From Chakrabartyella piscis (lineage in GTDB: Bacteria; Bacillota; Clostridia; Lachnospirales; Anaerotignaceae), in assembly GCA_030067835.1 (NCBI GenBank), contig CP092441.1, positions 3,286,001-3,350,000 on the forward strand: a stretch of DNA of 64,000 nucleotides, in the 5' to 3' direction. Every line of letters starts with the position of its first letter. Positions within the stretch are counted from its first letter, which is position 1. Below, in pieces: positions 9,297-16,998 of this stretch. A program made the translations under genes and the position numbers. Under the pieces are notes generated by a model, which had not been told where the DNA came from, did no database searches, and saw only the letters and a list, made by a program, of their open reading frames with translations.

Positions 9297-9830
9297 CTAA
9301 AACAGCGGTGGTGTAGAAACCCAAAGTACCTTTGCTATTGTTTTCTTTTCATTTTTCATATAATGTCCAGTTTTACCCATCAAATAGAAGGTTTCGCCTT
9401 TATGCACCACATAGCTATCTTCACCTGTCACCAAAACAATGCTACCTTCCAGCACATAGCCAAATTCTTCACCACTATGGGGGTCCATTTGGAAGGATTC
9501 ACCACCTTGTGGCAATTCAATCATAATCGGTTCCATTTCGTTTTTCTGTGTGTTTGGTACAATCCAATGCAAGGTATAGTTATCTCTTTCGTCTACGAAA
9601 AAGTCTTTTTTACGAAACACCAGCTGTTCTTTTTTGTCTTCTTTGAAAAATTCTGCCAAAGAAGTGCCAAGTGCTTCAATGATATCTTCCAAGGTTGCAA
9701 TGGAAGGTGATGTCAAATTACGCTCTAATTGTGATAAGAAACCTTTTGTCAACTCACTTCTACTTGCCAATTCTTCCAATGTAAGACCTTTTTGTATACG
9801 CAGCTGCTTTATCTTATATCCAATATCCAA
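9297..9830 (-). CDS. XRE-family regulator with C-terminal cupin domain, likely polyamine responsive
   Basis: 177 residues. Residues 1-60 form an XRE helix-turn-helix (KIKQLRIQKGLTLEELASRSELTKGFLSQLERN). Residues about 105-175 form a cupin barrel (PHSGEEFGYVLEGSIVLVTGEDSYVVHKGETFYL). This architecture is shared with PuuR-like regulators, and a gene of this type commonly precedes potABCD in Firmicutes. It therefore probably senses polyamines and controls the transporter; the ligand is inferred. The promoter and paired direct repeats upstream suggest autoregulation. Confidence 0.85.
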   Translation of the reverse strand: MDIGYKIKQLRIQKGLTLEELASRSELTKGFLSQLERNLTSPSIATLEDIIEALGTSLAEFFKEDKKEQLVFRKKDFFVDERDNYTLHWIVPNTQKNEMEPIMIELPQGGESFQMDPHSGEEFGYVLEGSIVLVTGEDSYVVHKGETFYLMGKTGHYMKNEKKTIAKVLWVSTPPLF

Positions 9831-9874
9831 AGCGTCCCTTCCTTTCTAAGATTTGATGTCTGAAGTTTTATATA

Positions 9875-9904
9875 ACTAAACTTTTCTATTATGTTTACTA
9901 AACT
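9875..9904 (-). promoter_or_regulatory. Candidate operator: direct repeats AGTTTAGT spaced 22 bp
   Basis: AGTTTAGT occurs twice on the minus strand, at 9897-9904 and 9875-9882, exactly 22 bp (two helical turns) apart. The first overlaps the expected transcription start of the XRE gene. This is a plausible autoregulatory site; no experimental match is known to me. Confidence 0.4.
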
Positions 9905-9910
9905 CAGATT

Positions 9911-9938
9911 ATTATACACAATCCACCCAAAAAATCAA
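9911..9938 (-). promoter_or_regulatory. Promoter of the XRE regulator gene (and probably pot operon)
   Basis: -35 TTGATT (9933-9938), 16-base spacer, -10 TATAAT (9911-9916), read on the minus strand. Confidence 0.6.
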
Positions 9939-10524
9939 TAGGAAATAAACAAAAAATTCGATATATCAAACTTTTCTACATTTTGTTGCAAAATTTCATT
10001 GTTTTTTCTTATTTTTTTATTCATCTATTCCGAAACTTTTCACAATCCCTTTACATTGTTGATTTCATCAGCTTTTTGGCAAGTTCTACCCCTTGGAAAA
10101 CCGCTATATTTCTATGGAATTGTTTGAGGGTAGCATACTTTGTGTTTTGCAATAGAAAACTTTTCACTTGATATTTCTTTGCAAAATGTCACGAATGATT
10201 TCCTACATTTTTTCTAGTGTTTTTTTGAAAGATACATTTGGTTTTTTGATGATTTGCGGAACAGTCAAGACTGTTCCCTACAGTACAATGGTATTGTGTT
10301 CGTGGTATAGGGAAAGCCACCTATAAAAGTGCACGAAAGAATCAAAGAAAAACCCTTTTTGTACGCCACATGTGCTATATTGTTTCTATATGGTGAACAA
10401 ATCGCTGAAAAACCATTGACATTCACCTGCATTTGTGGCTTAATGTGAACAAGTATTTTTTTCAATACACAAAAGAAACAGACATATATATGTAGATTTA
10501 CAACATGAAAGGGGATTTTTGATT
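9939..10524. other. Divergent intergenic region
   Basis: AT-rich and without a convincing gene. The motif AAACTTTTC followed by TA or AC recurs at 9968, 10033 and 10157 (and overlaps the repeat at 9878). One R1 hairpin (AACAGTC-TT-GACTGTT core) sits at about 10256-10282. A promoter for the aminotransferase must lie here but none is clear. Confidence 0.5.
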
Positions 10525-11709
10525 ATGGTACGTTATGCAAAAAGATTTGAACAATTGACAAGCACTGACATTGCGGATTTGTTGGCTCTCATTGCCAAAC
10601 CAGATATTATTTCCTTTGCTGGTGGTTTGCCTGCAAAAGAATTGTTCCCTGTGGAAGATTTGAAACAAGCTGGTATTGCTGTTATGGATGAAATGGGTGT
10701 TGCTGCATGCCAATATGGTTCCACAGACGGTGTACTTCCATTGCGTGAAAAAATTGCTGCTCGTATGAAAGCAAAAAACAACATTGACACCACAGCAGAA
10801 AACATCTTAATCACAAGTGGTTCTCAACAAGGACTCGACTTTGCTGCTCGTGTATTCATTGATGAAGGTGATGTGATTTTGGTGGAAAGTCCTACATACT
10901 TAGGCGCCATCAATGCCTTCAAAGCATGTGAACCAAAATTCATTGAAGTGCCTACCGATGATGATGGTATGATTCCAGAAGAATTGGAAAAAATCCTTGC
11001 TACCACAGAAAACATCAAAATGATTTATGTTATCCCTGATTTCCAAAATCCAACTGGAAGAACTTGGTCTTTGGAAAGACGTCACGCATTTATGAAATTG
11101 GTCAATGAATATGAAATTCCTGTTATGGAAGACAACCCATATGGTGAATTGCGTTTTGAAAATGAAAATATGCCTGCTCTCAAATCCTTGGATACCAAAG
11201 GTTTGGTTGCATTCCTTGGTACTTTCTCCAAAATTATGGTACCTGGCTTCCGTTTGGGTTGGGTTTGTGCAGACAAAGAAATGTTGGATCGTTTCAACAC
11301 CATCAAACAAGGTGCTGACTTGCAAACCGCTTCTTTGACACAACTCCAAGCAGATAAATTTATGGATATGTATGACTTGGATGCACATGTTGCCAAAATC
11401 CAAGAAGTGTATAAACACAGACGTGACGTGATGCTTGCTGCAATGAAAGAATATTTCCCTGAAGAAGTGAAATTTACATATCCTGATGGTGGTTTGTTCA
11501 CATGGGTGGAACTTCCAGACTACATCAGCTCCAGAGAAATGGCGCCACAATGTATTGCAAAGAAAGTGGCATATGTTCCTGGTGCTAGCTTCTTCCCTAA
11601 TGGTGGCAAAGACAACTGCTTCCGTATGAACTATTCTTGTATGCCAGATGATAAAATCATTGAAGGTGTCAAAGCATTGGGTGAAGTCATCAAAGCAAAT
11701 TTGAAGTAA
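10525..11709 (+). CDS. PLP-dependent class I/II aminotransferase, copy 1
   Basis: 394 residues, fold-type I. The Schiff-base lysine is Lys236 in LGTFSKIMVPGFRLGW. Other PLP-pocket segments are SGSQQGLDFAARVF (about 98-111), PDFQNPTGRTW (171-181) and MEDNPYGELRF (201-211). These place it in the aromatic/2-aminoadipate (LysN, MocR-catalytic-domain-like) aminotransferase group; the substrate cannot be read from sequence. The ATG at 10525 is preferred over an in-frame TTG at 10519, which sits too close to the AAAGGGG site. The next gene is a same-length paralogue about 75 percent identical by eye. Confidence 0.88.
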   Translation: MVRYAKRFEQLTSTDIADLLALIAKPDIISFAGGLPAKELFPVEDLKQAGIAVMDEMGVAACQYGSTDGVLPLREKIAARMKAKNNIDTTAENILITSGSQQGLDFAARVFIDEGDVILVESPTYLGAINAFKACEPKFIEVPTDDDGMIPEELEKILATTENIKMIYVIPDFQNPTGRTWSLERRHAFMKLVNEYEIPVMEDNPYGELRFENENMPALKSLDTKGLVAFLGTFSKIMVPGFRLGWVCADKEMLDRFNTIKQGADLQTASLTQLQADKFMDMYDLDAHVAKIQEVYKHRRDVMLAAMKEYFPEEVKFTYPDGGLFTWVELPDYISSREMAPQCIAKKVAYVPGASFFPNGGKDNCFRMNYSCMPDDKIIEGVKALGEVIKANLK

Positions 11710-12127
11710 TGTTTGTCACAAATGAAAGATATACAAGCTTTCATATCTTGTAGGGTACGCATTGTATGCGTGCCGAGATTAGAATGCATGCAATGCATTC
11801 CCTACGCAATTGAGACACATATGTCCACAAGCAACCAGCCAGAATGTACTGAATAAAATGTAGGTATTACCCTATGTGGTCACCCGTTTCATATTTGCAA
11901 TAAGAAGAATTAAAATCATAATTTGTGAAAATTTTCAGCATTGTTTATGCAAAAATACACTGTATATTTTTACGGTGTATTTTTTTATACACATGCCCTA
12001 AAAAGAACATGGATATCTTCCTAATAATTGACTTTTTGCATAAACTATGTTTCAATAGAGTCATATAGGATTGTTAGAAAAATCCATTACAACAACCGAA
12101 AGTATGATACATAAGGAGGAAACAATT
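11710..12127. repeat. Intergenic region with paired R1 hairpins and possible terminator
   Basis: At about 11750-11810 two R1 hairpins face each other (GTAGGGTACGCATTGTATGC..., GAATGCATGCAATGCATTCC). The same pair recurs near 34433-34493. A third, degenerate R1 lies near 11860-11895. A hairpin AATACAC/GTGTATT followed by T7 (11951-11990) may end copy 1 transcription. Confidence 0.65.
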
Positions 12128-13312
12128 ATGGTAAAATACGCAGAACGTATGAATCTTCTTACAGGTTCCGAAATCAGAGAATTGTTGAAATTGACAGCAC
12201 AACCAGAAATCATTTCTTTTGCTGGTGGTTTGCCTGCACCAGAACTTTTCCCTGTGGAGGGTATGAAAGCAGCAGCAATTAAAGTTATGGATGAAATGGG
12301 TCGTACAGCAATGCAATATTCCACAACAGAAGGTGTTCCTGCTTTGCGTGAAAAAATTGCAGAACGTATGAAAGCAAAAAATAACATTGATACAGATGCA
12401 GAACACATTTTGATTACAAGTGGTTCCCAACAAGGTTTGGATTTTGCTGCTCGTGTATTCTTGGACAAAGATGATGTTGTTTTGATGGAAAGCCCATCTT
12501 ACTTGGGTGCTATCAACGCTTTCAAAGCTTGTGAACCTAAATTCATTGAAATCCCAACAGATGGCAATGGTATGATTATGGAAGAATTGGAAAAAGTTCT
12601 TGCTACTACAGACCGTGTCAAAATGATTTATGTAATTCCTGATTTCCAAAATCCATCTGGTAGAACATGGACAATGGAAAGACGTAACGCATTCATGGAA
12701 ATCATCAACAAATATGAAATCCCTGTTATTGAAGACAATCCATATGGTGAATTGCGTTTTGAAAACGAAAACATGCCTTCTTTGAAATCCATGGATACAA
12801 AAGGTTTGGTTGTATTCCTTGGTACTTTCTCCAAAATTTTGGCTCCTGGCTATCGTTTGGGTTGGACATGTGCTTCCACAGAAATTCTTGAAAAATTCAA
12901 TTTTATGAAACAATCTTCTGACTTGCAAGCCTCCACCATTTCCCAATTGGAAACCAATGCTTTCTTGGATATGTATAGCTTGGATGATCACGTGGAATTG
13001 ATCAAAGAAGTTTATGGCAAAAGAAGAAAATGTATGTTGGATGCAATGGCAGAATACTTCCCAGCTGAATGTACATGGACTATCCCTGATGGTGGTTTGT
13101 TCACATGGGTTGTGCTTCCTAAATACATTGATGCAAAAGAAATGGCTTTGCAATGTATCGCTAAAAATGTTGCTTATGTTCCAGGTGGTAGCTTCTTCCC
13201 TAATGGTGGAAATGACAATACATTCCGTATGAACTACTCCTGTATGCCTGAAGAAAAAATTGTTGAAGGTATCAAACGTATTGGTGAAGTCATCAAAGCA
13301 AACTTGAAATAA
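12128..13312 (+). CDS. PLP-dependent class I/II aminotransferase, copy 2
   Basis: 394 residues, exactly the length of copy 1 and colinear with it without gaps. The conserved lysine is in LGTFSKILAPGYRLGW (Lys236), with SGSQQGLDFAARVF, PDFQNPSGRTW and IEDNPYGELRF. The start ATG at 12128 follows AAGGAGGA; the frame is open further upstream but without a usable site. Differences from copy 1 concentrate outside the PLP pocket and in the substrate-facing C-terminal third (RKCMLDAMAEYFPAECTW versus RDVMLAAMKEYFPEEVKF). That suggests either redundancy or a shifted substrate range. It has its own terminator. Confidence 0.88.
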   Translation: MVKYAERMNLLTGSEIRELLKLTAQPEIISFAGGLPAPELFPVEGMKAAAIKVMDEMGRTAMQYSTTEGVPALREKIAERMKAKNNIDTDAEHILITSGSQQGLDFAARVFLDKDDVVLMESPSYLGAINAFKACEPKFIEIPTDGNGMIMEELEKVLATTDRVKMIYVIPDFQNPSGRTWTMERRNAFMEIINKYEIPVIEDNPYGELRFENENMPSLKSMDTKGLVVFLGTFSKILAPGYRLGWTCASTEILEKFNFMKQSSDLQASTISQLETNAFLDMYSLDDHVELIKEVYGKRRKCMLDAMAEYFPAECTWTIPDGGLFTWVVLPKYIDAKEMALQCIAKNVAYVPGGSFFPNGGNDNTFRMNYSCMPEEKIVEGIKRIGEVIKANLK

Positions 13313-13345
13313 GAATTGAAATAAAAATGAAATAGATTTATGAGA

Positions 13346-13370
13346 AAGGGGACTTCGGTCTCCTTTTTTT
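13346..13370 (+). terminator. Rho-independent terminator after aminotransferase copy 2
   Basis: AAGGGGAC-TTCG-GTCTCC followed by T7; UUCG tetraloop. Confidence 0.9.
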
Positions 13371-13827
13371 GTGGAAATGAACGGGATGGGAAACCCATCC
13401 CCTACAAGATTATATGCATCAGCATGGTTCGTTGTAGGGTTGATTCACGAATCAACCGCAATACCCATTACCAAACGTGGATATTTGTATTGCTGCTGAA
13501 TAGTCGCCCCTACAAAACCATGCACACCAGTATAGTTTGTTGTAGGGTTGATTCACGAATCAACCGCAATACCCATTACCAAACGTGGATATTTGTATTG
13601 CTGCTGAATAGTCGCCCCTACAAAACCATACACATCAGTATAGTTTGTTGTAGGGTTGATTCACGAATCAACCGCAATATACATACAAAAAATCCCTACA
13701 TTTGGCAAGTATTGTAGGGATTTTCGTGGCTATTTTGTTTCTATTATTTTGTATTTCCTTTGCTTTTGAAAGAGGGTTTAAAAACAAAGGCATTGATTGC
13801 TTTTTGATTTATGTCGCTTATTGTTTC
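13371..13827. repeat. 108-bp tandem repeat made of R1 hairpins
   Basis: Units start at 13431, 13539 and 13647, an exact 108-bp period with about 2.3 copies. Each begins GTTGTAGGGTTGATTCACG and contains two R1-type hairpins. Because 108 is divisible by three, a frame stays open through it and mimics a 36-residue peptide repeat; this is not taken as a gene. The rest (13690-13827) is AT-rich with no feature. Confidence 0.85.
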
Positions 13828-14241
13828 TTATGCGAGTGCTTTACCCAAGTCATTCAATTCTGCAATTACAGTTGCATCTGGTGCTTCTTGGCAAATTGGT
13901 GTAGCCAAAACATTGAAGTTATCCGCTTCATCTGCCCAGTTACGCATCCATTCGCCATCACCCCAACCATAGGAGCCAAACAACACAAGTTTTTTACCAT
14001 TCAAGAGACCTTTTACGTCATCCCACATTGGTTGGAATTCAGATTCTTCCAAAACTTCAGCACCCATAGAAGGACAACCGAAAGCGATGGAACCAAATTC
14101 TTTTACGATATCTTTTGTTACTTCAGAAGCAGAGAACATGGAAACTTCTGCGCCTGCACCTTTTGCACCATCAGCAATTGCGTTTGCCATTGCTTCTGTA
14201 TTACCTGTACCACTCCAATAAATTACTGCTACTTTACTCAT
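13828..14241 (-). CDS. Flavodoxin
   Basis: 137 residues, the normal short-chain flavodoxin length. The FMN phosphate loop is YWSGTGNTEAMANAI (8-22). The second loop region is FGCPSMGAE (54-62) and the third is FGSYGWGDGEWM (88-99), whose aromatic residues stack on the flavin. It carries single electrons to partner enzymes and can replace ferredoxin under iron limitation. It lies 40 bases after the DUF3793 gene and shares its promoter. Confidence 0.93.
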   Translation of the reverse strand: MSKVAVIYWSGTGNTEAMANAIADGAKGAGAEVSMFSASEVTKDIVKEFGSIAFGCPSMGAEVLEESEFQPMWDDVKGLLNGKKLVLFGSYGWGDGEWMRNWADEADNFNVLATPICQEAPDATVIAELNDLGKALA

Positions 14242-14281
14242 ATTCCTTTACTCCTTTTCCAATTCGCTTTTTCGAGTGTCA

Positions 14282-14830
14282 TCAACAAGCCACTGTAAGC
14301 CTTGTGATATCAAAACCTTGTTGCAATTTCTTTTCATAAACGGCTGTGCATTTTTTGTACTTTTCAAAAATCATACGTGCATAGTCTTCGTTGGAGTAGG
14401 CTTTCCAACATCCCACGTAACACGCTTTGTTTTCTGTATCTGCAATAAATGCTTTGATATCCTCCAATGGATATCCCAATAAAACGCCGATTTCATGTGG
14501 AAATTCTGTTTTTTCAAAATGTGTTGTGATGGTTTTTAGGACACTTTCCAAATCAAAATTTTTGTACCCACATGAACATAAGAAACTTTGTATTTCCTTC
14601 TTTGCCAACACCTGTACCAATTGTTTCAATCGATACACATAGACGAGAGCAAAATTTGGACAAATTTTTAGAACTGTGAAGTATAGACCCTTTTCATTGA
14701 GCAATTTGTTCTTCTCTGCAACATCTGCATACAATTCTTCTTTTGTTTGATATTTGATGGAGAACAAACTCCCTACTTTCATTCCTGCAAGGGTTGGTGC
14801 ACAATAACGTACTACTGTTTGATGGGACAT
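14282..14830 (-). CDS. DUF3793 family protein
   Basis: 182 residues from the ATG at 14830 (GAAGGTGA site; a further upstream TTG is not needed). The N-terminus CAPTLAGMKVGSLFSI and the C-terminal half (ISCG-like segment GVLLGYPLEDIKAFIADTENKACYVGCWKAYSN) match my memory of DUF3793. That is a small cytosolic clostridial family of unknown function, often beside flavodoxin or ferrous-iron transport genes. It contains several Cys (including CSCGYKNF), so metal binding is possible. Co-transcribed with flavodoxin behind a palindromic operator. Confidence 0.8.
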   Translation of the reverse strand: MSHQTVVRYCAPTLAGMKVGSLFSIKYQTKEELYADVAEKNKLLNEKGLYFTVLKICPNFALVYVYRLKQLVQVLAKKEIQSFLCSCGYKNFDLESVLKTITTHFEKTEFPHEIGVLLGYPLEDIKAFIADTENKACYVGCWKAYSNEDYARMIFEKYKKCTAVYEKKLQQGFDITRLTVAC

Positions 14831-14861
14831 ACTTTCACCTTCTTTCGTAGACAACTTCGTT

Positions 14862-14957
14862 GTTAGTTACAACTAACCAAGCGTCTAAAATAAGTACCAA
14901 AAGCAATGATTTCACTTTGGCACTGTTTTGTTTTGATTTATGTTAGTCTTTGCTAAC
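14862..14957 (-). promoter_or_regulatory. Two 16-bp palindromes, putative metal-regulator operator
   Basis: GTTAGTTACAACTAAC (14862-14877) and GTTAGTCTTTGCTAAC (14942-14957) share length and GTTAG/CTAAC arms. The second starts at the predicted transcription start, where a bound repressor would block initiation. The arms resemble the TTAG/CTAA halves of DtxR/IdeR-type iron boxes, so iron control is a reasonable inference. Confidence 0.55.
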
Positions 14958-14964
14958 TGTTTGT

Positions 14965-14993
14965 AGTTTATCGCATATTCTGGTAATTGTCAA
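14965..14993 (-). promoter_or_regulatory. Promoter of the DUF3793-flavodoxin operon
   Basis: -35 TTGACA (14988-14993), 17-base spacer, -10 TAAACT (14965-14970), minus strand. Confidence 0.7.
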
Positions 14994-15054
14994 GTGGTTT
15001 TTTGAAAAAATATTGGTTCTTTTTTGCAGATGTATTTATCTTCTTTTCATAGTG

Positions 15055-15086
15055 AAAAATCCCACAACAGCAGATGTGCTGTTGCA
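15055..15086 (-). terminator. Terminator of the radical SAM-yhhQ operon
   Basis: Minus strand: GCAACAGCA-CATC-TGCTGTTGT then GGGATTTTT, about 90 bases after the yhhQ stop. An R1 hairpin (15121-15148, GGGGCTGCCCTATGTGGCTGCCC) lies between. Confidence 0.7.
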
Positions 15087-15177
15087 GGTTTCAGGTGTTG
15101 CGTTCTATTTCTGTCATGCTTGTAGGGGCTGCCCTATGTGGCTGCCCGTAAAATGACAAAAAATCCTTCACTTCACA

Positions 15178-15876
15178 TCAAATTTCTTTTGGTACTGTCA
15201 TTTTTCTTGCCAAATAAACCATTGGTGTATCTGCAAGACTTGTGACAATGTAAATCACATAGGATGAGAACATAATCGCCATCAATGTTTCCATATCATA
15301 CACACCGAAAAATGCACCGAGTGTAAATAAGAAGGTATTCAACAATTGGGATACCAGTGTAGAGCCATTGTTACGCATCCAAAGTCCTTGTTTGGTGTTG
15401 CCAAATTTCTTGGCTGTTTTCTCCCAAATAAAATGATAAAACCATACATCAAATGCCTGTGCAATTCCATATACCCCAATTCCCACCAACATCAAACGTG
15501 GTGTATTGGAAAATACTGATGCAACTGCTGGCATTGCCCAATCGTTTCCATTTGGTGTGTACAAGAACCAAGATTGGGATATGAGTACAAATGTAATGCT
15601 GGTCATAATCCCCAATTTGACTGCTCTATTTGCAAATTGTCTACCTTCCAATTCAGACATAATATCTGTCACCAAAAATGTAGATGCAAACAAGATATTG
15701 CCAAGGGTTTGTTCCATACCAAAGGCATCCACCAAAATCAACACCTCAATATTGGCTGCAATGGTTGCCAAAACTGTCCAAGCATATAAGCCAGTTCTTC
15801 CTAAAATTTTATAAAATGCCAATACCCCAAAGTAAATGGCAAATAGTGATGTCACCAAGATGATTTCATTTTGCAT
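15178..15876 (-). CDS. Queuosine precursor transporter, YhhQ family
   Basis: 232 residues from the ATG at 15876, nine bases after GGAGGAG. Six to seven hydrophobic helices; the family pattern is clear (NILFASTFLVTDIMSELEGRQFANRAV near residues 60-90; ALSSxxx-like LVSQLLNTFLFTLGAFFGVY in the second half). YhhQ of E. coli imports preQ0/preQ1. The start overlaps the upstream radical SAM gene by 11 bases. The upstream leader holds a preQ1-type aptamer (now interrupted), which agrees with this substrate. Confidence 0.9.
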   Translation of the reverse strand: MQNEIILVTSLFAIYFGVLAFYKILGRTGLYAWTVLATIAANIEVLILVDAFGMEQTLGNILFASTFLVTDIMSELEGRQFANRAVKLGIMTSITFVLISQSWFLYTPNGNDWAMPAVASVFSNTPRLMLVGIGVYGIAQAFDVWFYHFIWEKTAKKFGNTKQGLWMRNNGSTLVSQLLNTFLFTLGAFFGVYDMETLMAIMFSSYVIYIVTSLADTPMVYLARKMTVPKEI

Positions 15877-16600
15877 TTGTCGTAACTCCTCCCACACCAA
15901 AAGCGGTGTTCTCTAGTAAAATATCCACTCTAACATTGTCTTTGTATTTTGGGTATACCTCTTTGACAAAGGCTTCTATGACACGTGGGTCTGGTTTGAT
16001 GGGTTTGCCATTTTCTTGCATGATGTTTACACACACACGATCAAAATGTTCCAGTCCTGTTTCAATATCACGGGTCATGGTTTGGGCTGTTTGTCCAGGA
16101 ATCCCTTGCAACAAACAACATTCATCAAAATACGCAGCAATTTCTGCTGGCACATCTGTATCAATCCCCTTCATCAAATAGCTTTCACGAAAGAGTGCAT
16201 CAAAGGTTTCTACACCAATTTTGATTTTGACACGAATCCCCAAGTCTGCAAATCTCTTGCGTAGAAGTGCCACCGCTTCTTTGTGCATCCAATGACATTC
16301 AAAATGCACTTCTGCAATCTTCTTTTCTACACAAACTTCCACAATACGATTCATGGTGGTTTCTGACAAATCCACAAAGCTACCAGAGTTGATGACTTCC
16401 AACTTGGAATAGATGCCTGTGATTTTTCCAATCTCCACTGCATTCAACGCATCATTTTCCTCTTGGTTTGTGGAGCTGTCTAGGTGGTAATCGCAAAAGC
16501 GACATTTACGCCATCTACACCCATTTCCACGAATCAAAACGATTTCACGTTTGTTCTTTTCTGTAATCACCGAATATCGGTTTTCAATTTCATTATCCAT
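15866..16600 (-). CDS. Radical SAM enzyme, probable queuosine salvage role
   Basis: 244 residues from the ATG at 16600 behind GGAGGAACAT. The iron-sulfur/SAM motif is Cys28, Cys33, Cys36 (GCRWRKCRFCDYH), that is CX4CX2C rather than the usual CX3CX2C. VINSGSFVDLSETT and FECHWMHKEAV follow the barrel layout, and GIPGQT near residue 165 is typical of SAM-binding barrel ends. The spacing resembles COG1244-type (RaSEA-like) proteins. Position ahead of yhhQ and behind a preQ1-type leader points to queuosine-precursor metabolism, for example a queuine-lyase-like (QueL) step; that assignment is inference. Confidence 0.75.
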   Translation of the reverse strand: MDNEIENRYSVITEKNKREIVLIRGNGCRWRKCRFCDYHLDSSTNQEENDALNAVEIGKITGIYSKLEVINSGSFVDLSETTMNRIVEVCVEKKIAEVHFECHWMHKEAVALLRKRFADLGIRVKIKIGVETFDALFRESYLMKGIDTDVPAEIAAYFDECCLLQGIPGQTAQTMTRDIETGLEHFDRVCVNIMQENGKPIKPDPRVIEAFVKEVYPKYKDNVRVDILLENTAFGVGGVTTNAK

Positions 16601-16614
16601 ATGTTCCTCCAAAA

Positions 16615-16640
16615 TAAAAAAAGCGTACAGTGTGTACGCC
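16615..16640 (-). terminator. Leader terminator, likely preQ1 riboswitch expression platform
   Basis: GCGTACA-CAC-TGTACGC followed by T7 on the minus strand, ending 14 bases before the start codon region. A terminator inside the leader implies premature termination control. Confidence 0.8.
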
Positions 16641-16708
16641 ATCGAAATCCAAGTCAAAAAACACAGGCATACAATACACCTATGCGTATTCTATTCCTAT
16701 GAATTGTG

Positions 16709-16915
16709 TCCTAGTTTTGTTTTATAGGGAATCTCGAATTGCTCTGGTGCTCAGATTGTTGAGAAAATTTTTTTGCCATAATACACTAAAATTTGAGTCG
16801 ATATTGGAAATATCGTCGAGGATTTTTGTGAAGGATGGCAGAAACAATTAATCAAAAAGATGAGTGCTATAGTTTTTCGAGGTTGCCTAAAGACAGGATG
16901 GTTACGAACTGTCTT
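16709..16915 (-). ncRNA. preQ1 (class I-like) riboswitch aptamer, split by a MITE
   Basis: Minus strand. The 5' half (16915-16890) is a perfect 7-bp stem AAGACAG/CTGTCTT closing the loop TTCGTAACCATC. The 3' half (16726-16709) is TATAAAACAAAACTAGGA. Removing the inserted element and one TA copy joins them to a stem-loop plus A-rich tail, strikingly like preQ1-I (GTTC...ACC..CC...TATAAAA..AAACTA.GG). The consensus promoter upstream, leader terminator downstream and queuosine-type genes behind it all agree. As it stands the aptamer is probably non-functional. Confidence 0.72.
16727..16887. mobile_element. MITE copy A, inside the preQ1 leader
   Basis: 161 bp flanked by TA on both sides (16725-16726, 16888-16889). 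Imperfect terminal inverted repeats GGGAATCTCGAA... and GGCAACCTCGAA.... The centre is CGATATTGGAAATATCG, so the whole element can fold into one long hairpin. Related to copies B and C by shared TTTTTTTGCCATA, GATAT.GGAAATATC and ATGGCAG blocks. No coding capacity. Confidence 0.8.
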
Positions 16916-16936
16916 ATGTAATTTTTGTGCTTTCAA

Positions 16937-16965
16937 AGTATACTATAGGGCTTTGGAAAATGCAA
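16937..16965 (-). promoter_or_regulatory. Promoter of the preQ1 leader
   Basis: -35 TTGCAT (16960-16965), 17-base spacer, -10 TATACT (16937-16942), minus strand, about 15 bases before the aptamer stem. Confidence 0.7.
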
Positions 16966-16998
16966 GATTTTTTTGAAACCCCATAGAAAATACTGATT

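Noticed and set aside
10265-10465. A 66-residue minus-strand frame upstream of the aminotransferase
   Set aside because: It ends inside an R1 hairpin, lacks a ribosome site, and overlaps the region that must hold the divergent promoter.
13340-13717. A 125-residue frame with 36-residue peptide repeats
   Set aside because: Read through the 108-bp R1 array directly after a terminator; same artefact as above.
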